A DNA stretch of 64,000 nucleotides from Pseudomonas putida. GTDB taxonomy: Bacteria > Pseudomonadota > Gammaproteobacteria > Pseudomonadales > Pseudomonadaceae. The stretch spans positions 62,001-126,000 of the forward strand of contig NZ_JANHLE010000002.1 in assembly GCF_028682475.1 (NCBI RefSeq), read 5' to 3'. The translations under genes and the position numbers were made by a program. Positions 17,522 to 26,474 of the stretch are shown here, piece by piece (the stretch's first letter is position 1; the number at the start of each line of letters is the position of its first letter). A model generated the notes under the pieces. That model did no database searches. It had not been told where the DNA came from and saw only the letters and a program-made list of their open reading frames with translations.

Positions 17522-17600
17522 ATTGCATTTACCTGGGTGATTGTGGCTTTGTCCGCTCTGCATGCCTCCAATGACAAAGCCCCACTCAGGTACACGGACG

Positions 17601-19475
17601 ATGAGTCAAGCCTCGCAGTTCAGCCTTCTAGGCAAACGACGGTTTCTGCCGTTCTTCATTACCCAGTCGCTGGGTGCGTTCAACGACAACCTGTTCAAAC
17701 AGTCGTTGATCCTGGCGATTCTCTACAAGCTGGCCATCGACGGTGACCGCTCGATCTGGATCAACCTCTGCGCCTTGCTGTTCATTCTGCCGTTCTTCCT
17801 GTTTTCCGCACTGGCCGGACAGTTCGGTGAGAAGTACCCCAAGGATGCCTTGATCCGCCTGATCAAGCTGGCCGAAATCGGCATCATGGCCATCGGTGCC
17901 ATCGGTTTTCTGACCAACCACCTGGCGCTGATGCTGCTGGCGCTGTTTGCCATGGGCACCCATTCGGCGCTGTTCGGCCCGGTCAAATACTCGATCCTGC
18001 CTCAGGCCCTGCATGAGCAGGAGCTGGTCGGTGGCAACGGCCTGGTCGAGATGGGCACCTTCCTGGCCATTCTGGCCGGCACCATTGGCGCCGGGGTGAT
18101 GATGTCCAGCACGCACTATGCGCCGGTGGTGGCCTGTGCGGTGGTCCTGGTGGCTGCGCTGGGTTACCTGTCCAGCCAGTGGATTCCGCGGGCAAGTGCG
18201 GCGTCGCCGCAGATGAAGCTGGACTGGAATATCTTCACCCAGTCCTGGGCGACCTTGCGTCTGGGCCTGGGCCAGACCCCGGCCGTGTCACGTTCGATTG
18301 TCGGCAACTCCTGGTTCTGGTTCGTCGGCGCCATTTACCTCACGCAGATTCCGGCCTATGCCAAGGACTGGCTGCATGGCGACGAAACCGTGGTCACGCT
18401 GGTGCTGACCTTGTTTTCGGTGGGCATTGCCCTGGGCTCCTTGCTGTGCGAGCGCCTTAGCGGCCACAAGGTGGAAATCGGCCTGGTGCCGTTCGGCTCG
18501 TTCGGCCTGACCCTGTTTGGTTTGCTCTGGTGGTGGCACTCGGGTGATGTTCCGCCAGCGGCGACGCCGCATGACTGGCTGGCGTTGCTGGGCATGAGCG
18601 AAGCCTGGTGGGTGTTGCTGGCGATTGTCGGCCTCGGCGTTTTTGGCGGCTTTTATATCGTGCCGCTGTACGCGCTGATCCAGTCGCGCACGGCTGAGCA
18701 CGAACGTTCACGGGTGATTGCCGCCAACAACATCCTCAATGCGCTGTTCATGGTGGTGTCGGCGATTGTCACCATCGTGCTGTTGACCCTGGCTGAACTG
18801 AGCATCCCGCAGTTGTTCCTGGTGGTGTCGTTGCTGAACATTGGCGTCAACGCCTACATCTTCAGGATCGTGCCTGAGTTCACCATGCGCTTCATGATCT
18901 GGCTGCTCAGCCACTCCATGTACCGGGTCGAGCACCGCGACCTGCAGCAGATCCCGGAGGAGGGCGCGGCGTTGCTGGTGTGCAACCATGTGTCGTTCGT
19001 GGATGCGCTGCTGATCGGCGGAGCGGTGCGTCGGCCGATTCGCTTTGTCATGTACTACAAGATCTACCAGTTGCCGGTGCTCAATTTTGTCTTTCGCACT
19101 GCCGGCGCCATTCCCATTGCTGGGCGCAATGAAGACCCCGCGACCTACGAGCGGGCATTCAAGCAGATTGCCGCCTACCTGGCCGATGGCGAACTGGTGT
19201 GCATCTTCCCCGAGGGCAAGCTGACCACCGACGGTGAGATCGATGAGTTCAAGGGTGGCCTGAGCCGGATCATCGAGCAGACCCCGGTGCCGGTGATTCC
19301 CCTGGCGTTGCAGGGCTTGTGGGGGAGTTTTTTCAGTCGCGACCCGGCCAAGGGCTTCTTTCGCCGATTATGGTCGCGGGTAACGCTGGTGGCCGGGTCC
19401 GCCATCCCGGTGGAGGCGGCGGAGCCTGCGATGTTGCGTGAGCGGGTCAGTCAGTTGCGTGGCAACCTGCGCTGA
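17601..19475 (+). CDS. MFS transporter fused to 1-acyl-glycerol-3-phosphate-type acyltransferase
   Basis: A 624-residue fusion. Residues 1-430 form an MFS carrier similar to the lysophospholipid flippase LplT (FFITQSLGAFNDNLFKQSL at the N terminus is the family hallmark). Residues 440-624 form a PlsC-type acyltransferase with motif I NHVSFVDALL (HX4D variant), RNEDPATY, FPEGKLTTDGEI (motif III) and VPVIPLAL (motif IV). This suggests re-import and re-acylation of lysophospholipids at the inner membrane, as in LplT-Aas, but without Aas's acyl-ACP synthetase domain. The ATG at 17601 gives the standard MFS N terminus. Confidence 0.88.
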   Translation: MSQASQFSLLGKRRFLPFFITQSLGAFNDNLFKQSLILAILYKLAIDGDRSIWINLCALLFILPFFLFSALAGQFGEKYPKDALIRLIKLAEIGIMAIGAIGFLTNHLALMLLALFAMGTHSALFGPVKYSILPQALHEQELVGGNGLVEMGTFLAILAGTIGAGVMMSSTHYAPVVACAVVLVAALGYLSSQWIPRASAASPQMKLDWNIFTQSWATLRLGLGQTPAVSRSIVGNSWFWFVGAIYLTQIPAYAKDWLHGDETVVTLVLTLFSVGIALGSLLCERLSGHKVEIGLVPFGSFGLTLFGLLWWWHSGDVPPAATPHDWLALLGMSEAWWVLLAIVGLGVFGGFYIVPLYALIQSRTAEHERSRVIAANNILNALFMVVSAIVTIVLLTLAELSIPQLFLVVSLLNIGVNAYIFRIVPEFTMRFMIWLLSHSMYRVEHRDLQQIPEEGAALLVCNHVSFVDALLIGGAVRRPIRFVMYYKIYQLPVLNFVFRTAGAIPIAGRNEDPATYERAFKQIAAYLADGELVCIFPEGKLTTDGEIDEFKGGLSRIIEQTPVPVIPLALQGLWGSFFSRDPAKGFFRRLWSRVTLVAGSAIPVEAAEPAMLRERVSQLRGNLR

Positions 19476-19490
19476 CCGCTCAGGGCAAGG

Positions 19491-19808
19491 TCAGCTGGCG
19501 CTGACCTTGAGGCCGATCAGGCCGGTGACGATCAATGCGACGCTGGCCAGGCGCACCAGCGCCATGGATTCGCCGAACAGGATGATACCGGCGATCACCG
19601 TGCCCACGGCGCCGACCCCGGTCCAGATCGCATAGGCGGTGCCCAGCGGCAGCTCCTTCATGGCCAGGCCCAGCAGGCCGAGGCTGACAGCCATGGCGGC
19701 GATGGTCAGGACAGTGGGCAGCGGGCGGGTGAAGCCGTCGGTGTATTTGAGGCCGACGGCCCAGCCTACTTCGAACAGACCGGCGAAAAACAGGATGATC
19801 CAGGACAT
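19491..19808 (-). CDS. sugE: small multidrug resistance family guanidinium exporter (Gdx/SugE)
   Basis: A 105-residue, four-helix SMR protein that works as a dual-topology dimer in the inner membrane. The first helix carries the essential Glu ([19 protein letters not shown]), and the WAVGLKYT and [15 protein letters not shown] segments identify the SugE/Gdx branch rather than the EmrE branch. Gdx proteins exchange guanidinium for two protons. The guanidine-II riboswitch directly upstream (19830-19878) supports this function independently. The ATG at 19808 has only a weak AGAGA ribosome site, suitable for control by the riboswitch. Confidence 0.92.
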   Translation of the reverse strand: MSWIILFFAGLFEVGWAVGLKYTDGFTRPLPTVLTIAAMAVSLGLLGLAMKELPLGTAYAIWTGVGAVGTVIAGIILFGESMALVRLASVALIVTGLIGLKVSAS

Positions 19809-19829
19809 GCAACATCTCTAGCAGTGGAT

Positions 19830-19878
19830 GGGGCCGTCCCCGAAACGTTAACGCAGTGCGTCGTGAGGCCGTCCTCAC
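19830..19878 (-). promoter_or_regulatory. guanidine-II riboswitch (mini-ykkC)
   Basis: On the minus strand two small hairpins with ACGG loops appear in order: GTGAGGACGGCCTCAC (19878-19863) and GGGGACGGCCCC (19841-19830), 21 bases apart, ending about 20 bases before the sugE start. Paired stem-loops with ACGR loops are the defining feature of the guanidine-II class, where each loop binds guanidinium and docking exposes the ribosome site. The downstream guanidinium exporter is the classical target. Confidence 0.92.
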
Positions 19879-19971
19879 CGTGGGCAATATGGTGCCCCTG
19901 TTGGACTATCGGGGCAACCCGGGAGCTCACAAGTTCTGGATCAGCCGTGCTCATGCAGGGAACTGACGCGA

Positions 19972-20451
19972 TCAAAAATGATAGATACCGACTTTATGGA
20001 TGTGCACTAAAAATCTGCTGTCAGCGCCATCCTTCGACACCACGCAGTGTTCACCCTGAGCGGTCCACTTCCTGCCGCCTTTGGTAGACACCGATATATG
20101 CGCTTCGGGCGTGGATTTGGGAATCAGCTCATCGCCATCCTGTCGGGTCACTCGCCAGTGTCTGGCTGATTTCGAATAGAAGCCTAAATAGTCATTGTTG
20201 CTGATATCTAATGTGCTGCCGTTTTTGCTGCCGCCTTTGGTGTACTCCTTGATGATGTAGATCGCTTCGCCGTTTTCCTCATAGCAGCCAAACCACAGGG
20301 TAGTTGGCAGTACGGGATGGCCTTTGATCTCGGCATCCAGAATCTGCAGCCAGCCGCTGTCATTGATGCGTACAGGGCGCCGTACATCACCGTCCTCCAG
20401 GTACACGTCGGCGGTAAAAGATTTTGACGTGTCCAGTTTCGAGTCATCCAT
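19972..20451 (-). CDS. hypothetical protein (159 aa), low GC
   Basis: A 159-residue acidic protein beginning MDDSKLDTSKSFTADVYLED. It is rich in beta-strand-like segments (GWLQILDAEIKG, EAIYIIKEYTKGG, LGFYSKSARHWRVTRQ, SRFLVHIHKVGIYHF) without signal peptide or membrane helix. Spaced G-W/Y patterns suggest an all-beta, possibly trefoil-like fold, but I recognise no family. Base composition is clearly lower in GC than the neighbouring genes, and codons such as AAA, GAT and TCG dominate, suggesting recent acquisition. The ATG at 20451 follows AGGAGAAATACC, a good ribosome site, so the gene is probably expressed. Confidence 0.65.
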   Translation of the reverse strand: MDDSKLDTSKSFTADVYLEDGDVRRPVRINDSGWLQILDAEIKGHPVLPTTLWFGCYEENGEAIYIIKEYTKGGSKNGSTLDISNNDYLGFYSKSARHWRVTRQDGDELIPKSTPEAHISVSTKGGRKWTAQGEHCVVSKDGADSRFLVHIHKVGIYHF

Positions 20452-20634
20452 GGTATTTCTCCTGATTGTTGCTGTGTGCTTGAGCTGTTCAAAGTAATCA
20501 CCTGTTGCAGTGCACTACAGGCTGAAGCCTTTCCAGCAAGCACACGCCATCGCTCCCGGCTTGCAATGAGTCAGGCGGGGTGCTGATGCGTGGGGGGAGA
20601 ACGGTTGGATGCTGGCGGCTGGGTTGCGGGTGTC

Positions 20635-20690
20635 ATCGCGGGGCAAGCCCGCTCCTACCGGGATCGGTAGGAGCGGGCTTGCCCCGCGAT
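20635..20690. repeat. REP-type inverted repeat, class A (near-perfect)
   Basis: ATCGCGGGGCAAGCCCGCTC and its exact inverse enclose a 10-base centre. It lies six bases after the rdgC stop and may act as its transcript end. Confidence 0.9.
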
Positions 20691-20696
20691 AAGGCC

Positions 20697-21617
20697 TCAG
20701 ACCCCTTGCGGAATCTCTTCGCCACCCAGCGCTTCGAACAGCGCCGGCAGGAACTCGCCGAAGGTCAGCATCATCAGGGTGAAGCTGGCATCGAGTTGGC
20801 CCAGGGCCTCGTCGCCGCCATCTTCTTCGGCCTGGTCCTGCAGCAGTTCTTCAAAACGCAGGCGCTTGATGACCATCTTGTCGTCGAGCACGAACGACAG
20901 TTTGTCCTGCCAGGCCAGCGACAGCTGGGTCACCACCTTGCCGGTACCCAGGTGCAGCTGGATCTCGTCGCTGGTCAGGTCCTGGCGTTTGCAACGGACG
21001 ATGCCGCCGTCTTCGTGGGTGTCACGCAGTTCGCATTCGTCCAGGACAAAGAAGTCCGGGGCGGCTTGCTGGGTCTTGACCCAGTCGGTCATGGTCGCGC
21101 TCGGGGCGATCTTCACGGTCACCGGACGCACCGGCAACGAGCCCATCACTTCACGCAGGGTCGAGAGCAGGTCTTCGGCACGCTTGGCGCTGGCCGAGTT
21201 GACCAGGATCAGGCCCTGCTTGGGGGCGATGGCGGCGAAGATCATCGAGCGACGGATAAAGGCACGTGGCAGGAAGGCCTGGATGATCTCGTCCTTGATC
21301 TGGTCGCGCTCCTTCTTATAGACCTTGCGCATCTGTTCGGCTTCGATCTCGTCGATCTTCTCTTTGACCGCATCGCGCACCACGCTGCCGGGCAGGATGC
21401 GTTCTTCTTTACGCGCGGCGATCAGCAGGAAGTCACCGCTGACATGAACCAACGGGGCATCTTCGCCTTTGCCGAACGGCGCGACGAAACCGTAAGTGGT
21501 CAACTCCTGGCTGGCGCAAGGGCGCGCCGGCTTGCTGGCCAGAGCGGTTTCCAGTGCTTCGGGATCGAACGGGACATCCTGGGTCAGGCGATAGGTCAGC
21601 AGGTTTTTGAACCACAT
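20697..21617 (-). CDS. rdgC: recombination-associated protein RdgC
   Basis: RdgC is a ring-shaped DNA-binding protein that restrains RecA filament function and contributes to replication fork safety. The 306-residue product matches the family in length and sequence: [18 protein letters not shown] at the N terminus, [39 protein letters not shown] and [23 protein letters not shown] precedes the ATG at 21617. It is monocistronic between a REP element and the tRNA genes, which are on the opposite strand. Confidence 0.95.
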   Translation of the reverse strand: MWFKNLLTYRLTQDVPFDPEALETALASKPARPCASQELTTYGFVAPFGKGEDAPLVHVSGDFLLIAARKEERILPGSVVRDAVKEKIDEIEAEQMRKVYKKERDQIKDEIIQAFLPRAFIRRSMIFAAIAPKQGLILVNSASAKRAEDLLSTLREVMGSLPVRPVTVKIAPSATMTDWVKTQQAAPDFFVLDECELRDTHEDGGIVRCKRQDLTSDEIQLHLGTGKVVTQLSLAWQDKLSFVLDDKMVIKRLRFEELLQDQAEEDGGDEALGQLDASFTLMMLTFGEFLPALFEALGGEEIPQGV

Positions 21618-21727
21618 GGGGTGAATCTCTCCTCAACACATAAGGAGGGCATTATTCTCCGAGCGGGCGCTTCAGGCCAAGTCCGCTAAGTCTTTGGAAC
21701 GCCTGAAAATTTTTTTTAAAAAAGTGC

Positions 21728-21756
21728 TTGCCAGAGTGTTCGGTGCTCCGTAGAAT
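21728..21756 (+). promoter_or_regulatory. sigma-70 promoter of the tRNA genes
   Basis: TTGCCA at 21728-21733 and TAGAAT at 21751-21756, 17 bases apart, with GC-rich DNA (GCGCGCC) just downstream of the -10 as in stringently controlled stable-RNA promoters. tRNA-Val begins 22 bases after the -10 element. Confidence 0.75.
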
Positions 21757-21777
21757 GCGCGCCACACCGAGACGAAA

Positions 21778-21853
21778 GGGTGATTAGCTCAGCCGGGAGA
21801 GCATCTGCCTTACAAGCAGAGGGTCGGCGGTTCGATCCCGTCATCACCCACCA
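21778..21853 (+). tRNA. tRNA-Val (anticodon TAC)
   Basis: A 76-base cloverleaf with acceptor stem GGGTGAT/ATCACCC, D arm AGCTCAGCCGGGAGAGC, anticodon stem CTGCC with loop TTACAAG (TAC), T arm GGCGGTTCGATCCCGTC, and an encoded CCA end. Confidence 0.97.
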
Positions 21854-21869
21854 CTTCTCAGTGTATCGC

Positions 21870-21946
21870 GCAGCGGTAGTTCAGTCGGTTAGAATACCGG
21901 CCTGTCACGCCGGGGGTCGCGGGTTCGAGTCCCGTCCGCTGCGCCA
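21870..21946 (+). tRNA. tRNA-Asp (anticodon GTC)
   Basis: A 77-base cloverleaf with acceptor stem GCAGCGG/CCGCTGC, anticodon loop CTGTCAC (GTC), T arm GCGGGTTCGAGTCCCGT and an encoded CCA end. It is 16 bases after tRNA-Val and probably in one transcript with it. Confidence 0.97.
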
Positions 21947-21989
21947 TATTTAGCTTCCAGGGCCCACTGAACACCCGGAAGCCACAAAG

Positions 21990-22016
21990 AAAGCGACCTT
22001 AGGGTCGCTTTTTTTG
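21990..22016 (+). terminator. intrinsic terminator of the tRNA operon
   Basis: AAGCGACC, TTA loop, GGTCGCTTTTTTTG: an eight-pair stem followed by seven T, 43 bases after tRNA-Asp. Confidence 0.9.
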
Positions 22017-22101
22017 TTTCTGGATTTCGCCCAGAATTCAACAGCACGCTGGTACGTCGCTGCTTTCTCCGTGCCAGCCCCTACTGAGCAAGAGATCAAT
22101 C

Positions 22102-23793
22102 ATGCAGGATGCACGCACTTCCCCGACGCCTCTGCTGGGTATCGACCTGGGCACCACCAACAGCCTGGTGGCTGTCTGGCGCGATGGCCAGGCGCAACTG
22201 ATCCCCAACGCCCTCGGCGATGTCCTTACCCCTTCGGTCGTCAGTCTCGATGACGACGGCAGTATTCTGGTTGGCGCGCCAGCCCGAGCACGGCTGACGA
22301 CTCACCCTGAGCGCACCGTCGGCGCCTTCAAACGCTTCATGGGCAGTGACAAAAAACTTGAGCTGGGTGACCAGTCGTTCAGCCCGGAAGAGCTCTCGGC
22401 ATTGGTGCTCGGTGCCTTGAAAGCCGATGCTGAAGCCTTTCTGGGCTGTTCGGTGAGTGAGGCGGTTATTTCGGTGCCAGCGTATTTCAGCGACGAGCAA
22501 CGCAAGCGCACCAGCTTCGCCGCCGAACTGGCCGGTTTGAGCGTGCAGCGCCTGATCAATGAGCCGACCGCCGCAGCCATGGCCTACGGCCTGCACGAAA
22601 AGAAGTTTGAACGTACGCTGATCTTCGACCTGGGCGGCGGTACGTTTGATGTCACGGTGTTGGAATACGCCCTGCCGCTGATCGAGGTGCATGCATCGAC
22701 CGGTGACAACTTCCTTGGCGGTGAAGACTTTACCGCGGCGTTGCTGCAAGCCTGTCTGCAGGACTGGCAGCTCAAGCCGTCGGCCGTGGCGCCGCAAACC
22801 CTGGCCAGCCTTGCCGATGCCATCGAACAGCTGAAGTGCAAACTGAGTGAGGGTGAGCAGCACCTGAGCTGTGAGGTTGCCGGTGAAACGCGCCATTGGT
22901 CACTGGACGAAGCGCGTGCGCTGAAGATCTGGACCGGGCTGCTGGCGCGTATCCGGGCACCGATCGAGCAGGCCTTGCGCGACGCCCGGGTGAGCCCCAA
23001 GGACCTTGACAGTCTGGTGTTGGTGGGCGGCGCCACACGTATGCCGGCGGTGCAGCAGATGGTTGCCACCCTGTTCGGCCGCCTGCCATACCGGCACCTG
23101 GACCCGGATACGATCGTCGCGCTCGGTGCCGCCACCCAGGCGGCATGCAAGGCCCGCGACGAAGCCATTGAAGAGTTGATCCTGACCGATGTCTGTCCGT
23201 ATACGCTGGGGATCAGTGCCGCGCGCAGCGAAGAGGTCAGCGGTGTGTTTGCGCCGATCATCGAGCGCAACACGGTGATTCCGACGTCCAGGGTCAAGCG
23301 CTTCAGCAGTACCCATGCCGAGCAGAAAATGATCCGCATCGAGGTGTACCAGGGCGAGCGGCCCTGGGTGCGTGACAATATCTTTATCGACGCCTTCGAG
23401 ATTGCGCTCACGCCCAATGGCAGCATCCAGAGCCTGGATGTGCGCTTCAGTTATGACATCAACGGCCTGCTGGAGGTTGACGTGACCTTGCTCGACACCG
23501 GCAAGCAGCACAGTCACAGCATTGACCGCAGCCCCACCGGACTCGATCAAAAAGCGCGGCAGGCCAGCCATGCACGGCTCGCGGGGCTGAAAATCCATCC
23601 ACGCGATGCGTTGCCCAACCGCACCCTGCTGGCCCGTCTGGAACGGGCCTGGATGCAGAGCCTGGGCGATGACCGCGAACGGATCGGCAGCTGGCTGGAC
23701 GACTTCTCAAGCGCCTTGGCCAGCCAGCAACCTGAACAGATCAGCCGTCAGCGCCAGCGCCTCAGCGAGGCACTGGAGCAACTGCGGTTCTAA
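22102..23793 (+). CDS. hscC: Hsp70-family chaperone HscC
   Basis: A 563-residue DnaK-like chaperone, shorter than DnaK (about 640), with a reduced C-terminal lid. The ATPase domain shows GIDLGTTNSLVAVW (phosphate 1), INEPTAAAMAYGL, IFDLGGGTFDVTVLE (phosphate 2) and LVLVGGATRMPAVQ. The substrate-binding domain starts near residue 380 with VCPYTLGISAA. HscC chaperones are specialised, work with dedicated J proteins, and do not replace DnaK. The gene overlaps by four bases the convergent gene for a J-like protein, and a DUF1266 gene follows that, a grouping also seen around E. coli hscC. Clients are unknown. Confidence 0.93.
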   Translation: MQDARTSPTPLLGIDLGTTNSLVAVWRDGQAQLIPNALGDVLTPSVVSLDDDGSILVGAPARARLTTHPERTVGAFKRFMGSDKKLELGDQSFSPEELSALVLGALKADAEAFLGCSVSEAVISVPAYFSDEQRKRTSFAAELAGLSVQRLINEPTAAAMAYGLHEKKFERTLIFDLGGGTFDVTVLEYALPLIEVHASTGDNFLGGEDFTAALLQACLQDWQLKPSAVAPQTLASLADAIEQLKCKLSEGEQHLSCEVAGETRHWSLDEARALKIWTGLLARIRAPIEQALRDARVSPKDLDSLVLVGGATRMPAVQQMVATLFGRLPYRHLDPDTIVALGAATQAACKARDEAIEELILTDVCPYTLGISAARSEEVSGVFAPIIERNTVIPTSRVKRFSSTHAEQKMIRIEVYQGERPWVRDNIFIDAFEIALTPNGSIQSLDVRFSYDINGLLEVDVTLLDTGKQHSHSIDRSPTGLDQKARQASHARLAGLKIHPRDALPNRTLLARLERAWMQSLGDDRERIGSWLDDFSSALASQQPEQISRQRQRLSEALEQLRF

Positions 23794-26474
23794 CCGTTCA
23801 AGCGCCGCAAAGCTGCCTGCAGGCCCGCCTGCAGGTTGTTTTTCCCGGCGTTCACCGGTGGCAGACCGTAGCGGTTGGGCAGCGGTTCACCCGGTAGGAT
23901 CAGTAGCACCAGCGGCAGGAACGGCAGGAACGGCAGCAGCGCCGCGAACAGGATCAGCGTCGGGATGCCTCGGCCGATATCATGCAAACGGCGCAGGCTG
24001 GCGCTGCCCAACAGGCCGACGAACAACAGGGCAAAGAGGATCTGTAACGGCATGCTCCCGGCCATCAGGGTCAACAGCGGCCCGAGGATGATGCTGCCGA
24101 GCACCTGCACGCCATAGGCCTTGCGACTCAGGCGGCTACCGAGTTTCCATATATGCGTGGCTGGCACTGCCTGGTTGCTGGCGTTGGCCGGCAACAGACG
24201 TTCGGACCACGACAGCAACGCCGTCATCGCCGCACGGATGCCGGTGTCCATGCCCGGGAAGTCTTTGGCGCGTTGCAGCTCCTTGAGCACTTTGACCCTT
24301 GGTACGCCGGCGCGACCGTAGCGTGCCAGGTTCTTCAGGGCGTCGAGGGCGGTATAGAACAACGTGCTGTTGAGCAGATAATCCTCTTCGAGCACTTTGC
24401 TTGGCGGGCGTACCGGCTCGCCCTTGATCAGGCCGTCGCGAAACGGCTCGAACCAGTCCTGTGCGCAGGTCAGGTTGGCGATCTGTTGCAATACTTCGCG
24501 GTGCTGCTCGGCGTTCAGGCTTGGGTCGTGATAGAGCACGCCGCAGAGCAGCAAGAGGCCGAACATGTCGTCTTCGAAGGCGCCTGGATCACGCTCAAGG
24601 CAGGCAAACAGCTGCAGGTTGCTGGGCAGTCGGCTGCTGTCCAGCACCTGTTGCACGCTGAGCAGGCGCTGGCCCAGCAACTGTTGTACCGGATCATGGT
24701 CGTCCAGCCAGCCCAGCAGCCCATCCAGGTTGCCTTGCTCCGCTTGCAGGCGCAGCAGCACCTGTTGCAGCGGGGCAAACGGGTGATCGGCAGGGTAGGG
24801 CATGGCCAGCAAGGCGGGTGAGGTCATCGCCAGCCAACGTTCCGGCTGGTCGATCAGGGCCAGCATGAACAGGTTCTGCCGGTGCCAGGTCCACAGGCCG
24901 TCATCGGCGGGTGGGCGAGGCAGTTCGATGCCGGCAGCGGCCAGTTGCGCCTGGAGCTCGAGCGCATAAGGTGCCGGGAACATGCCGCCCGGCTTGAACG
25001 CCTCAGCCAGCCGTATCAGGCCAGCGGTCGGGTAACTGCGCACCCGGCGCATCCAGTCGCGGCACACTGGCCGCAGGTTGTTTTCGCGCAAAGCTTCGGG
25101 CAATTGCGCCAGGTCTGAAGGGCTATCAATGAAGGCGGCCAACGCCAGGGCAACCGGTGATTCGTTCAGCCAGCGCAGCTGTAGCGCGGCCTGGTACTGG
25201 AAGCCTTCGAGGATCAGCGCGTCCAGCGGATCATCGTCGGGCGCTTCGGCCAAGATCTGGCGCAGCAATCCGCTGTCGCCTCGATGCAGTGCCCAGGCGT
25301 GGCGGTACAGACGCTGCAGTTGAGCGTCTTGCTGATCGTCGAGCAGCCAGGCCAGCAAAGGCTGTTCGTCATCACCGTCCATGCGCCAGCCGACAAAGGT
25401 GCCAGCAATGTCAGGCAACCCGCTGCGGGCGGCTTCGAACCAGCGCGTCAGGGTTTCCGGGCGCTGTGACGGGCTGCCCCAGGCCTGCTCTGGCGCTTCA
25501 AGATCGTCTGGCCAGCGGGTGACCGGCTCCAGTCGATCGAAGGCCTGGATCAGCAAGGGCAGGCGTTGTGGCTGCTGCTTGTGGCACAGCTCCAGCAGCC
25601 AGCGCGCGGCGCGCGGGTGCTGGTGTTCACGCCACAGTCGGGTCCAGCACTGGCGGGCGAGTTCTTCCTGGCCGCTGTCGCTGCTCTGGCAGGCCAGCAA
25701 GTACAGCAGGTCGAGATCGTCCGGTGCCTGGCGCTGTTGCTCGGCAAGCATCGCGCAGAAGGTCTTGCTGGCGATGCCGGCCTGGCTGAACTGCACCAGC
25801 AAACGCTGGATAAACGCCTCATCTGCGGGCAAGGCCATGCAGGTGTGCGTGGTGGCGAAGCGTTTGTACTCGAACAGTGGCCGGTTGTGGAACAGGTACT
25901 CGAGGCTGCGGGTGAACCATAAGGTCTCCATTTGCGCAGCCGGCGACCAATCCTTCATCAGCGCGGTGTCGAACGGGTCCGGCTCGGCCGTGCGTTCGAG
26001 GAACGCCTCGGCCTGTTCCGGTTGTTCCAGCCGCAGTAGCTGGCTGGACCAGCCCAGGCGCGAAGCCAGCATCTGTACACAGTTGTGGGATAACGGGCTG
26101 GTCTGCATCAGGTTGTAGAGCAGGTTCCAGCTGACCGGTTCCAGGTCTTCCAGGGACAACTGGTCAAGCTGCTCGATAAACCCTTGCCAGGCGGCGGGGT
26201 CGAAGCGCCGGGTCGAGTCTTCAAGCAACACTGCGAAGGCTGCCCGCGTGCGCTCGACAGGGCCGTCTTCCACGGGCATCGGACTTTGCTCCGCTACTGC
26301 CTGGGGCTGCTCGTCACGGGCCAGTTGCAAGGCGGCTTCATAGGCTTGGCGCAGGGCCTGGAAACCTTCCGGGTCGGTTTCCGGGTGATGCTGTGGCAGG
26401 CGTGCGCGATAGGCGCCGCGAATCAGCTCAGGGTCGTTGGTCGGCTCAATGCCCAGGCGTATCCAGCAGCTCAT
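23790..26474 (-). CDS. J-domain-like protein with HPE motif and C-terminal DUF805
   Basis: An 894-residue protein. Residues 1-50 resemble a J domain (IRLGIEPTNDPELIRGAYRA, then HHPETDPEGFQALRQAYEA), but the invariant HPD reads HPE. A long helical region without clear motifs follows (about 60-780). Residues about 785-890 form DUF805-like membrane helices (LSRKAYGVQVLGSIILG, LRRLHDIGRG) that would anchor it in the inner membrane with the J-like domain in the cytoplasm. Convergence with hscC and a four-base overlap with the DUF1266 gene suggest it is HscC's partner, comparable to DjlB/DjlC of E. coli. Whether HPE still stimulates ATPase activity is open. Confidence 0.8.
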   Translation of the reverse strand: MSCWIRLGIEPTNDPELIRGAYRARLPQHHPETDPEGFQALRQAYEAALQLARDEQPQAVAEQSPMPVEDGPVERTRAAFAVLLEDSTRRFDPAAWQGFIEQLDQLSLEDLEPVSWNLLYNLMQTSPLSHNCVQMLASRLGWSSQLLRLEQPEQAEAFLERTAEPDPFDTALMKDWSPAAQMETLWFTRSLEYLFHNRPLFEYKRFATTHTCMALPADEAFIQRLLVQFSQAGIASKTFCAMLAEQQRQAPDDLDLLYLLACQSSDSGQEELARQCWTRLWREHQHPRAARWLLELCHKQQPQRLPLLIQAFDRLEPVTRWPDDLEAPEQAWGSPSQRPETLTRWFEAARSGLPDIAGTFVGWRMDGDDEQPLLAWLLDDQQDAQLQRLYRHAWALHRGDSGLLRQILAEAPDDDPLDALILEGFQYQAALQLRWLNESPVALALAAFIDSPSDLAQLPEALRENNLRPVCRDWMRRVRSYPTAGLIRLAEAFKPGGMFPAPYALELQAQLAAAGIELPRPPADDGLWTWHRQNLFMLALIDQPERWLAMTSPALLAMPYPADHPFAPLQQVLLRLQAEQGNLDGLLGWLDDHDPVQQLLGQRLLSVQQVLDSSRLPSNLQLFACLERDPGAFEDDMFGLLLLCGVLYHDPSLNAEQHREVLQQIANLTCAQDWFEPFRDGLIKGEPVRPPSKVLEEDYLLNSTLFYTALDALKNLARYGRAGVPRVKVLKELQRAKDFPGMDTGIRAAMTALLSWSERLLPANASNQAVPATHIWKLGSRLSRKAYGVQVLGSIILGPLLTLMAGSMPLQILFALLFVGLLGSASLRRLHDIGRGIPTLILFAALLPFLPFLPLVLLILPGEPLPNRYGLPPVNAGKNNLQAGLQAALRRLNG

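Noticed and set aside
22014..22253. A 79-codon plus-strand frame starting in the tRNA terminator
   Set aside because: It starts inside the terminator T run and overlaps the well-supported hscC start in another frame.
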